NCBI GenBank assembly: GCA_000708835.1
Contig: DF237270.1
Coordinates: 39,004 to 103,003, forward strand
DNA length: 64,000 bases
Direction of reading: 5' to 3'
Origin: Klebsormidium nitens
Taxonomy: Eukaryota > Streptophyta > Klebsormidiophyceae > Klebsormidiales > Klebsormidiaceae
The notes beneath the pieces are model-generated. The model ran no database searches, was not told the DNA's origin, and saw only the letters and a program-made list of their open reading frames with translations. Of this stretch, positions 32,671-44,100 are shown piece by piece (within the stretch, counting starts at the first letter, position 1; every line of letters starts with the position of its first letter). The position numbers and the translations under genes were made by a program.

Positions 32671-34616
32671 CTTGATGTCGTTGAGCGGCGGACCGGTCTT
32701 GGTAGAAAGTGGGAGTGTTGAGCGGATGTTGACTGGAGCTTGCAAAGAGGCGCACCTCGTGGAACGAAAGAAGAAGGGCGATGTGGGCAAGCCTTTGTAC
32801 TGTGAGCTGAGCAATGCAATGCTGTCAAAAGGTTCTCAAGAAGTGAGGCAAAGACCAGTTTTTTCAGGGATACGCTATGGGGAACCAAGCGATCTGAGGT
32901 GATCGATCGCAATATATATGACGTGGGCGATTGGAAGTGGCTTTCTGGCACGCGTCCTTTCCTGTATGACGACGTCTTCCCTTTCTTTCCGATCCATGAA
33001 ATCTCGATACCACGCCTGAGACCGAGTCGACCGATTCACCACATTAGCCGACCCATAATTTCACACCACCTCGCTTTGAACCCTTATTTTCTCCAGAAAG
33101 TCGATTTCAACCAGCCCTCAGAGCAACTGTATTTACAGCTCGGGTAGGGGTTTAACAAGCCCAAGGACGTTGATTTTGGCCGGTGTGAAAAGGGACTGCC
33201 ACTACGTTGAACGTCGATCACTTGATTTGCACGTTTCCAAGTTCCCTGCATCATTCAAGGTGCGTACTGGACGTAGGTACTACCATACCTACTAGGTAGT
33301 GGCCAATTATGTTTATTGACTACTGACTTCTACCCATTGAGTACTAACTAGGTACTGACCCCGCCGGTAAACGATGCGGGTATAGCCTAAGCCTTTATAC
33401 CTACCGGGCCCGTACCTACTGTCCGGCGTGATACCGGTACGTGCGTGTGTCCGCGTGAGAACTGTTAAATATTCCTTCGCTGTCTCACGAGTCACGAGCT
33501 GCTCCGCTAGTTTCCGTGGATAGAGTACGTACAGTGTACACGGTATGGGTAGTAGGTACTCATATCTCTTTGATCCGTGCAGATCGTGTACAAAAAAGCG
33601 GTCGGACATTCACCGATTCTTTCGGTGCTAATCATTGGCAAACCATATACACCTTCTCTGTATACATGCTGTACCTCACTCTCTCGGATTTATTCCGTAC
33701 AACTAAATGGCCAAGGATTGTTTGGGTCCCGAACCGGGGCCGCTGTGGGGTGTTAAATACAGCTTCCCCCGAGCAACCTGCCAGTTTTAGTGTCATCTAA
33801 ATCAGACTAATTTCGCTGAGCTACAGACTGACTAAGTTTCACAAAAATTTCCACTAAAACTGGCAGGTTGGTCGGAAGAAGCTGTAGAACGTTCAAGTTT
33901 CGACTAATACCTACCGACGTACGAACTAGTACCACTACCTGTAACCTAGGTAGTGGCCCAAGTAACTACATGGTACCAAGCTGTACGTGTGAAGTGCGGA
34001 ATGTGATCATAATACACATCACATTGACGGGCTGTCCGCCTGAGGGCAAGACACCGCATGGATCGAATCAGCACGGTAGTGACGCCGCACGCGCCAGTGA
34101 TCGTCTGTTCATTGTTGATCATCAGATAACGGCAAGTGTTATATACAAAATCAAAGCAGTAGTCACGGTAGCTAGGAGCGTACCGTTATTCAGGCAAGCA
34201 GCTCGAACTACCTACTACCTACTACCTACTACCTACCTATTATGCTCTATGAAGTTGCTGGTCGTATTGAACCGTTTCCTTGATTACACGGATCCTGGAT
34301 CCCCCATGGGCGTTACTTAGTATAGGTAGGTACTTTCCGCTCCGTCCAGTGATACTACTACTAGCAACGGCTGCCCCGCATTTTTGACTCCGTGACAGAG
34401 CCTTCTGCAATATTGAGCCTGCTTCGATCAGGCTTTTGAAGTCCCACATTTAAGCCAGATACTGAACCTTTGTATGGCCTTCATTTCCACATTCTCAACT
34501 GCAAACATCTTGTTTAAAGCTTCTTCCGAGCTGTCCTTCGTTACCCAGGTTACCATCTTCTCTCCTTCGCAACTCTCCGACCCCCCCGGTGCCGCCCGCG
34601 TTCTTCCACTGACACC
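32671..34616. promoter_or_regulatory. Divergent region between two lectin genes
   Basis: 1.95 kb between the start codons of the head-to-head lectins. It contains a foldback repeat (33758-33886), several GTAGGTACT-like words and a CTACCTACTAC microsatellite at about 34206-34244. No coding frame is supported. A shared promoter is inferred from position. Confidence 0.45.
33758..33886. repeat. Inverted repeat with 35-bp arms (foldback or MITE-like)
   Basis: The left arm 33758-33792 and right arm 33852-33886 are reverse complements at 32 of 35 positions, sharing CAACCTGCCAGTTTTAGTG without mismatch. The loop is 59 bp. No target-site duplication is obvious at the arm ends. Confidence 0.85.
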
Positions 34617-36082
34617 ATGGGTAGCTTCGTGGACCAGCAGCAGCAGGCCGTCGGTGAGTGGTGTTAAGGGCTGTTCGTAGATCGCACTGGTACCTGTGAT
34701 CGCTTTGGTTGCGTACCCGGTGGTCAGCTCATAAGCGAAAGTGCCACGCTTTTGGCGCGCGGGACTCAAGGGTGTTTTATCAGTACAGCAGTTGCCACTT
34801 ATATTGAGTCAACAGTTGAGTGCTCTGCCTTCAAGTTGTTTGCTACTGAAGATTAGGAATGTCGCTACCCCAAAGCTGTGTCTGGAATCCGAAGGTTTAG
34901 TGCCTCAGCTTGGCAGCAGCTCTGAATTTGTGGTCCAAGTCCTTGTCATCATATAGGCCGTTGTAAGGCTTTTATAAATACTCAATTTGATGGCAATATT
35001 AGTGTGTTGGTTAGAGAGCATCCCCTACATGCACACAGATCTGATTCATGTTTCCAGTGGAAAGATCTGCTTCCTACCACTGCGATCGAACTGATATACT
35101 CGAGTTCTCCTTTGGGCAGGCGTTGCCTGAAAGTAGTGCCATTCAGTTTTTGGGTCAACACGAAGCTCCTCACTCAGCACTCAAGCTAAATGCCTGAAAG
35201 TTCTGAGCTTCTTACCCGTTCGACTTGGTTGGCCTAAGATGTACTGAGCGATCCTGATCTTGGGGAAGATATGACTGATGGTTTGGGCGCATAGTCTATC
35301 CGTTCTTCAGCGTCATAAAAATATAAGTGCTCAACATTTTTTATGGGCTGTCAGATCTAGTTGATGGTCGTTGTGACTACTGGCGGGAATCAGTCCTCGA
35401 GCTCCCAGAAAACAGTTTGTGTTAATAATGCGGCCGCGTGAGAAGCTTGAAGAGAAGGGTTTGAAAAGCTTGCATTGACCTTGAGAAGCCTGAGATGCTT
35501 CGATTGAGAGATCTGGAAAGCTCGAGGTGAAGAAGTTTTCAGCGCTTGAAGCGAGAGGTTTACAAAGCTTGATTAACTCCGAAGAGCGCAGGGCCTGGCG
35601 TCGATTCACGACCTGTACTGAAAATGCTCTGCCTCTCCACAAGCTGACACGTGTCCTTCTCCGGCAGCCTAGCCCTGAAGCACTCTATCAACGGCCTGTG
35701 ATGAAAACGCCCAGAACCTCCATTAAGTCCCCCACAAGCTGACACGTGTCCTTCTCCCGCAGCTCTGAAGCTGGGTCTGCCGCCGGTCAACGGCCTGTAC
35801 GTGGAGCAAGGCATGGCGACCGCGAACCAGACAGTTCTGTCCGGCACGGCGGCCGTCCGGGACGGCGCCGTCAAGGTGTCGTTCAAGAAGGCGTTCAACG
35901 CGCCGCCGGTGGTTAACGCTAACCTCAAGTTCATTGACTTCGGGGTTACGACCAACGTGCGCGCGGACGTCTGGGTCACGGACGTCACGAAGACCGACTT
36001 CATGTGCCACTTCCAGACCTGGTCAAACTCGTTGTGCTACGGCCTTCAGGCCAACTGGCTGGCCATTGGGTCCAGCGACTAG
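34617..36082 (+). CDS. H-type lectin domain protein 2
   Basis: Exons 34617-34653 and 35763-36082 (phase 1) give 118 residues. The domain (about 42-115) has VKVSFKKAFNAPPVVNANL, IDF, DVWVTDVTKTDFMCHFQTW and the closing QANWLAIGSSD, matching the H-type lectin pattern and the paralogue on the other strand. Its N-terminus MGSFVDQQQQAVALKLG lacks a signal peptide. Two cysteines (in CHF and LCYG) are absent from the paralogue. The 1.1 kb intron contains a decayed copy of the second exon's start just upstream of the working acceptor. Confidence 0.85.
35636..35800 (+). repeat. Decayed upstream copy of the lectin-2 exon 5' edge
   Basis: CACAAGCTGACACGTGTCCT plus TCTC, then an acceptor, occurs at about 35637 and again at about 35734. 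Both are followed by related exon sequence (CTGAAGC, later TCAACGGCCTGT). Only the second copy (acceptor at 35762) keeps the lectin frame. Confidence 0.88.
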
Positions 36083-38145
36083 AGCGGGGAGAGGTCTGTT
36101 GGATTCTCTTGATTGCTGACGACTCCGTTGTCAAAGAGGTTCATCAAGCTGGTTTGATAGCCGACTGTTTAGATGAGCTCGGTTAGTTTGCGAGGGTGGG
36201 TAGGCCGTTTTTGAGAGCTGAGCGAGCGTCGACAAGGATAATATCGTAAAGCTCGTACTGGCCTGCGGGGCAAGTCAGTGTTCGATGGTGCGATAACACC
36301 TGGACTTGTTGCGCGATTCTGATTGACTCGTAGAGGACGAACTCCGATCTGTTCACTGGATCAAAGCAAACAATTTTGGGAACAGTACTTCCGCGTTAAT
36401 TTTATGAAGCGGTCAAGTGCGTTCGTTTCAATCAGCAGTGTGCTTGTGTCCGCGAAAATGTATGTCACAATTGTCTCGCGCGGTCGCGACTTCATGTCTT
36501 CATGTGTGTGAGCAACCGAAAATGGTTGATTCATCACGACATCGTTCATCATGCAATGTACTGGCAGCCGCCCATCCCTTCGCTGATTTAGTAGAATCCA
36601 AAAGAGATAACTGAAACGGTTGTCCTGCACCAGATCGAAGCTAGAAACTGGCGCGTCGCTGCAAAGGTTCTTAAATCCGGCCGCCCAGATACGAGTCCAG
36701 ACGGAAACTCTGGGCTCCGTTCTGGCGACTGATCAAAGTTCGTTTACTATAATTATATCTATTTTATCATTGTGGGGGAAAAACAGAATATAAATTCTGA
36801 ACCTCAGGGGTTTAGGATTTGTGACGTCAGACTGCTGACGTCGACGGAAACTCTCCAAATACCTAGTCGCAGTCGGTCTGCGCCGAACTCCCCGAATTGT
36901 TACCAAGTTGTAAACTCTTCTAAAGTCAAAGATCCCTGGCCGTGCGGTTCGACCCGAATTGTGCACTGCAGACGGACTCATCATCGCAAAAGGCCCGACT
37001 CGAGGGCCCATGCCGGCAAGGACCGTCGTTGACTTTGTCATTCCGTGTAGCGGTTCCGGTAGCGGAACAGTTACCTTCGGAGCGTGAGCGGCTAGCCAGC
37101 TATCAGCTGATCGCTCAGCTGTCAGAGGGGCTGAGACACCAATACAAACAGCGCAGATTGTCCATATTGCCATGGCACACTGGTATACCATGGCTAACGT
37201 TCGAAGTCCAAGAATCAGGTTTAAGTCCCGTACGTCCTATCTCTTAGAGGGTTATAAGGCCAAGAGACGGGGACCGAGTTTCTGTCCTTTTAAAGTGGTT
37301 GTGGATTTGACGTGCATTGCATAGGTATAACGGAACCGTACATATGGTTGCATGCATTTCGTTTCTTCGAAGGCTGAGGGTGCCAGCCCATGTGTACATG
37401 TACGCATATGTCCGGTCGCTGTACATGCGAGGAGCTGATGACAATCAGCGCAAAGCACTTTCCGAAACCCGGGTGCAATGAACCAATTCAACTCATGTTT
37501 TGCCGTTGTGACATGATCGTGGTCAGAACCCACCCCTCCTTAACAATGATAATAGACAGACCCGTTTGGGAGTCGGATAACATAAAAGAACATTTTGATT
37601 GGGGAAGACCCTTGCGAAGTATAATGGCTAAGGCCGGGCCATGCATTTCGTGGCCATGCATTTCGTATTACACATCAAAAGGAACTTGTGAAGCTTGGAG
37701 AGTTCCCTTCTGTCGAAGGAAAAAACGACGAAGACGGCAATTATGCTTTCATTGCCTAAGCGACTCAGACTCCTTAGTGTACATGAACGGAAAGCAAACA
37801 TCCGAAGATGCAAGGGCACCTTTACTGTCGGCATCCGACGCCCTTTCTCACCTAGGCGGCCCTCAAGGCTTTTGTGGGACACGTGGTGCAAACCCCCAAT
37901 TCCCGGCCGTCCCTACACCTTTTGCTTATCCTCGAGGCCAACCGCTTCCGTCCTGTCGCTCAATTTACGACTACACTGCCTAACCCCAGTAGCAGCTTGA
38001 CCCCTCGTTATTGCCGGTTAACCCAACGGTGTCGGCCTAACCAAACTCCACACCACGGCCTCCCAAACCGGCAGCAGCCCCACGGCCGGCCGGCAGTCTA
38101 TGAAACTTGGCGAGGGGACTAGTTCCCCCCTAAACGGGCTTCCGC
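36083..38145. other. Intergenic: convergent 3' flanks of lectin 2 and HAC
   Basis: 2 kb with two long but unsupported frames (minus 36733-37191, 152 codons; plus 37390-37983, 197 codons). Neither resembles a known family or has convincing splice partners. The HAC 3' UTR should occupy the right end. Confidence 0.4.
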
Positions 38146-41100
38146 TCACGAGTCCTCCTCCTGCCGTTGCCGCATCATCTCCTTGTAGTTGTACCGCCGC
38201 CGCGTCTCTGACTGCCGCTGCATCAGCTGCCAGTGCTCCTTGAGGTCCTTGCAACGCGGCACTGGGCACGGGTTCTGCTTGCACAACCGGGAGTGCATCT
38301 GCGACGCGAGAAGAACGAGGGGCGTCAGCAATCACGTCAGCGAGCAAGAGCTAAATCAGTCGTCAGAAAGCTCACTTTTCCAGATCCTTGGCAGCCCAAA
38401 CAAACCAGGAAGCGCTCAACAATCGAGAGAGTAGCATCACGTTTCTGCTCCTTAATGAGACCTGTCCAGCAACAAATTGTTGTCTGAGCAGGGACGCCAA
38501 TCAGTTGGCAGCAGAAGCTCGGAATCTCCGAAATGCAGCCCCCAATGTCGCAGACTTTTAATTACTTCAAAGAAGCAAAAAGTGCCATCAAATACCATCT
38601 GACCAGAGCTTATGATTCGGGTGCAAATATAAGCGAGAGGCCACGTTTTAACACAGCCGGAGGTCTTCATTTAGGGTCATGGCCAAACAGGTGTACTTTG
38701 GGCGACGTCCCAGCCCACATAACCATGCCCATGCAAAGTCCTCATTGAAACCACCCAGCCTTGACAAAACCCCTCGTCCTGAACGGATTCCACCCACCGA
38801 CAAGTACCTTACTCCAATCAGACTCCTGAGCAAAGAGTAGTATTCCGCCCCAAACCCTCACCTTGAGCAGCACCCACATGCCGCGGCAGTTATGTGCGCG
38901 GGCCTTAAGACACCAAAAAACCCCGAAACCCCAAAGCCATTAACCCTCACCTTGAGCAGCATCCACAGTCAGCGGCAATGCGCGCACCTCCCCAGTCCCT
39001 AAAGCCCAAGAACTCACAAACTCAGAAAACCTGAAGCCCTAGACCCCTCACCTTGAGCAGCATCCACATGCGGCGGCAGTGCGCGCACCCCCCCGGCGCC
39101 TTCTTCTCGCACTGCATCCCGTGGCGGAAGAGCAGCCGGATGGTGAGGCACTTGGGGTAGCTGCACGACCGCAGCGGCGCCTTGCAATCCGACGCGTGGA
39201 GGAGGAGGTCCATCCACTTGCGCAGCGCCACCATGCGCTGCTCGCGCGCAAACAGGTTCTGCCCCGACCGCTCCTCCGCGGTCGGGTGCGGGGTCATCGG
39301 GTGCGGGTGCTTGTGGCCCACCTCCATGCAGTTGCTGCACGGGGGGGACAAGGAATGTGAGATGGGGCCGTATGTGAGCATGAGGCCGGTAATGACGAGC
39401 TTCTAGTGTGGTAAGGGATCAGCGGGTGCCGATGGTTGTGAGCTAAGGAAAAAAGAAGTCTTTGCCGGATCTAGCGGCCGGCTGAAACACAGCCCCATCA
39501 TCGACGTCTTTACTGACAATATCGAGATCTCAGTTCCACGAAATGGTCCCCTTCTGGCAGTCCCTGTGCTTGCTCTCAGTGGCTCCAACATGACAGCTCG
39601 TTGGACGAACTAAACGGAGTGGGGGTCTAGCCCTCAACCACTCACCTTCAATTCTTACAGACCACACACGCTGTGGCAGAAACGGTCTGGTTCCGTTTCA
39701 GACCGCGGAACAAGCGCAATCATAGGGAGAGCCACAAAAGGCCAACCCATCAAGAACAGTTCGCTCAAATTTTAGCACCTTAACATGACAGGTGAAGGAG
39801 ATATATCAGCACAAGAACGCAATGCCACCAAGCATAACCAGCCATGTTTGTGGCACTACCGCTACGCAAAAGCAGAACCCGGTCACCCACCTGCAGATGT
39901 CGAAGTCTGGGCAGACCTCGCAGCGGTAGCCGCGCCCGGCCTCGATGTCCTTCTGGCACACGTTGCAGCTCGACACGAACGCGGGCGCCGACGGGTTGTG
40001 CAGGTGGTAGAGCACCATCATGGACGAGTGCTTGGCGCGCCGCAACGTGTCGTACTGGTAGTGGTTGCCCTGGCACAGGCTCAGGAACGCCTGCCGCGTG
40101 TCGAAAAACTCGCTCTCCGCCTCCGCGTCGGGGTCGCGTGTGTCGGTCGGCACGCCCGCCACCGGCTGCAGTAAGAGAGAAAAGGTTCGTAGGTTCAGTC
40201 TTTTCCTTTTTGATATGCTGATATAGTACATTGGGGGTTTCAGGCTGAGGAACGTCTGCCGCGTTGCCAACAAAACCGTTCTCCGCCTCCCCGTCGGGGT
40301 CCCTCGTGTCCGTCGGCACGCCCGCCACCGGCTGCAGTAAGAAAGCCAAGGGTCACCCGTTTAGGTCTTTGCGGTATGCTGAGACAGTACATCGTGGGTT
40401 TTGGCTCAAGAACGCCTGCCGCATTAAACAGAAAAAGACTCTCCGCCTCCACGTCAGGGTCGCGCGTGTCGGTCGGCACTTCAGCCACCGGCTGCAATAC
40501 AAGTGTCCAAGATTCAGGTCCTTTCATTGCCAGAATGCTGGTATAGTGGGTTGCAAATGTTAGGCTCAGAAACGCCTGCTGCATATCGAAGAACTCGCTC
40601 TCTGCCTTTGTTTGGGTCGCACGTGTCGGTCGGAACGCCCACCACCGGCTGCAATAAACTTGTCAGAATTTGAGTCTTTCGGGATTTCGGATGCTGCACC
40701 ATTTCCCTGAATATCAGGCTCAGGAACGCCTGCCGCATGTCAGAAAAGTCGCTCTCCGCCTCCGCACTGAAGTCGCGTGTGTCAGTCGGCACGCCCGCTA
40801 CCGACTGCGATGAGAAGGCAGAAATATTGTTGGGGGTTAAGGCATTTTCGGGGTGCTTTTGGGGAGGGGAGATTGTGAGCTTCATTAGAGCAACTGCGGG
40901 TGTCACTTGATCTCGACTGCAACGAAGAAAGCCAAGTAATAAGTCGGGTCGCATCTGCCTACACGTCGATAGAGATTGCCGGACGCAATTTCAAAAGTCC
41001 AAACGCAACTCGAGAAGGATTTGCAGAATGCTTCACGTGCGCAACCAGTCTCTGGGGTGCCGGACGCAGGACGTGCTTGATTATGGTCCTGGTTTAGACC

Positions 41101-44100
41101 CCCAGTATCACATAGGTCCCCTTCCAATTCAACCAACCCGAACGGAAGTCGGAAGTAGCAGCCAACAATACCTCAACCCGCAAGCTAACCCTACTCCCTC
41201 GCGAGCGCCTGAGCACTTCATCCTAACGCAAACCCCCGCCACACTCACGCAAGAAGGTGTACTTCTTCGTACCCCTCCTGACCAGAGGAAACCCTAGGAC
41301 AAAAGACCAAGAAGACGTCGAACTTGCTTTGTCTCACTAAGCGCTTTCATGCCAAACCAGAACGCAAAAGGAACCCGGCGCACCTGCGCGAAGAAGGTGT
41401 GCTTCTCCGGGTCCCCGAGCGGGTGCCGCTGCTCCATGGGCCGCGCGTTCTCAGCGGCGTGACACGTGTCGCACAGCCGGAAGTCGCAGTTCTTGCCGCG
41501 GCAGCTCCACCGGTTCCCGAACATGATGAAGTCGCGGCAGTGGCTGCACGTCGGGTGCATGTGCACCATGATGAAGTCCTCCTTCATCGGCCCGATCGCC
41601 TCGCCCAGCTGCAAAAACAAGGTTGAAGGGTTAGCATTGCCTAACGGAAAAGAAGGTTGGAATGTGCTCACATAACCGTGAACGAGACGACATAAGACGC
41701 CCGTGAGCGGAGTCATTATCAATTGTTTCATCAGCTTCCGCAGCTGTGAGGAAGAGACCGCGGTTGCAAGTCTCTATAACATGTGAGGACTCAAGTATGA
41801 CATGCCGAAATGCTCGAACAACGGACCAGGAGCCACAAACCAGGAACGCGATACTGTCATGTTCTATGTTGGTTTGCCCAGCTGCAACGGAGCACAGCAG
41901 AATTGTATGAAAACTCCGCAGCTCTCAAGGATGGAAACTGCATATCGTTCCAAGCGACCAGACAACTGTAGTAGGGGCACGCCTGCCAATATACTCTCCT
42001 CATTGAAAGGCCAGAAAGCAATTTCGCGAGTTTTGCGCCACATTGACCAAACGGGTAGAGCAACAATTTGAAAAACTTGATCTGCAGATCTACACACCTT
42101 TCGATCTACAAACCTTTCAAACAGCCGAAAAAACCTGCCGGCGTTCATAAGACCCTTTCACGGTGAGACCCATACGCTTTAAGCTCGTTGCTGTTATAAA
42201 ATCCCTGCGAATGTTTTGACAGTGCTGACAAGGTGACCTGGGAAGTCAAAGTCAATTTCCATACCGATGGCGTTCAACTCCCTGACGCAAAAAACACTTA
42301 GAACTCTGAGCGGCTGCAGTTTCTCATCGCCTCTCCTTATTGTTCTTCCGCCCTTGCAAGACGAACATCCAACAGACAAACTCATATTGAAGTGACCAAA
42401 AAGGCAGATCTTTTTGTTGGGGTACCTTGATTGGCAACTCCAAATACGTCAATTGGGTAAAACAACGAGTACCACAACAGACACATGTGTGGATCGGAAA
42501 CAGTGTCACAATCGAATCTACATTTGAGAGATTTTCTTGAACAAGTAGGAGGTCAAGCAAGTTTTGCCTGAGCAGGAAGTCAGACTGCAGACAATGTACA
42601 GGTGTGTCAAGTCAGATTTCGCAGGCTTTCACCAAATTGGGCTCCAAATTTCAGGCGCAACAACCTGCACAAAGATTCACTTAGAGATGAACCAAAACAA
42701 ATGCTAATGCAACCACAGCAACAATATACCTCGAGGACGTAAAAGTTCGGGATAGGGCCTATCATCAGGGCCACAGAAATTCAAGGACAAAGTCTGTAGC
42801 AACCTTGATGCGTTGCCGAAATCGCAGCAGGACCCGCCTTGTGCCTTGCATGCATTAGACTCCGACCAGCAATTGCATGACCGGATGGAAGCTTGCCAGA
42901 AAGGCTCTTCCTCCAAAGCAGATAACTCCAAGGAACAAGCAGAATATTGGCTTGCCTCTTTTACGCAGTAAAATATGCGGACTATTGTTTTCGTGTCAAC
43001 CGCGTTTTTGCGACGCTGTACGACACGGCTCTGCGGAAGATAAGGGAGCCGAGTCTGCCGCTGTTTTCAGTTGCGCGCAGTTCGATACGAAAACGTACGC
43101 AAAAACCCGAAAAAGGTCCAGGCCTCAAAAGCCACCGAGCCCAGACTGCCCCGCGCGCCTTCGTGGAATGTTGCTACGAATCGAACGCGGGCGCGAGTGT
43201 GCCGACGCGCAGAAACGTAACATTGTAACGCTTGACCTCGATTTCTCCGAACAGGTTGAATAAAGGCCTGCCACGTTGCATGCCGAAGGCTGTGAAGCTG
43301 CCACGTTTCGGTTCGTACCTCGGTTGAGCACCTGACACTGTGGCGTACCCCGGTCGTCGCTCCAACAAATCAAAATTAAAATCACCCTTATATGCGATGG
43401 ACTCATTCAGTATTGCTGCTTTGGTTTTGCAAGGATGGGGGAAAGTGTCCGGAGGGAAGAGTGACTGGTAATCCGGTACGTACTGCAACTGTTCAGCCCA
43501 CAGGACGATGTACGGACTCCCGTGTACCGCGTGTGCCCGCTCGCGCACAGACTTCAGCACTCGCTTTGGCACGGCGAAAATTCACAGTAGATAATCAGAG
43601 CAACGCCACACGATGCCACGGTGTGCACTTTTAAATTTCTGCCCGGAATCGCCCAACAAAAGAGGCAAGCCCCCGCCGCCCTTCCGGGCGGTCTACCATG
43701 TATTTTCTGGCAATCGAACCAGCGGAGCTGGCACGGACCAACCACGGCTGAACATGAAACACTCCCCTTTTCGTACATTGTATCAAGACCGCACCTTCGC
43801 CTCAAAGAACTGTGGCTAGAATTTAAGAGCGTGTAGCTTGCGCAATTGCAAGTCTGCTAAGATAGCTTGGCGCTTGACCAGAAATTTCTGCCAGCAGACG
43901 CAAGTTCAAAGACAGGAGACATTCCTCTTGGCAGTCAGGGAGCGGTACCTTCCTTGAGCTTTGCTTCATCTCGGCTCCTAAAGTAAACTTCACTGATTGG
44001 CGCGGTCATGCCAGCAATTGCGAATAATGTCACTGCGAGCGCCCATTCTAGTAACAGGCACAACAAATCGGCGCCTCTAAAAGAAAGGCCGACAAGAGAA

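Noticed and set aside
37390-37983. 197-codon plus-strand frame 3' of HAC
   Set aside because: Composition looks random, it overlaps the expected HAC 3' UTR and has no recognisable motif.
40078-40815. CRISPR-like regular spacing
   Set aside because: Repeats are degenerate exon copies in a eukaryotic intron, without short identical repeats or unique spacers.
42877-43572. Opposed 128- and 132-codon frames in the HAC intron as nested genes
   Set aside because: They overlap each other, lack family resemblance and show no element ends.
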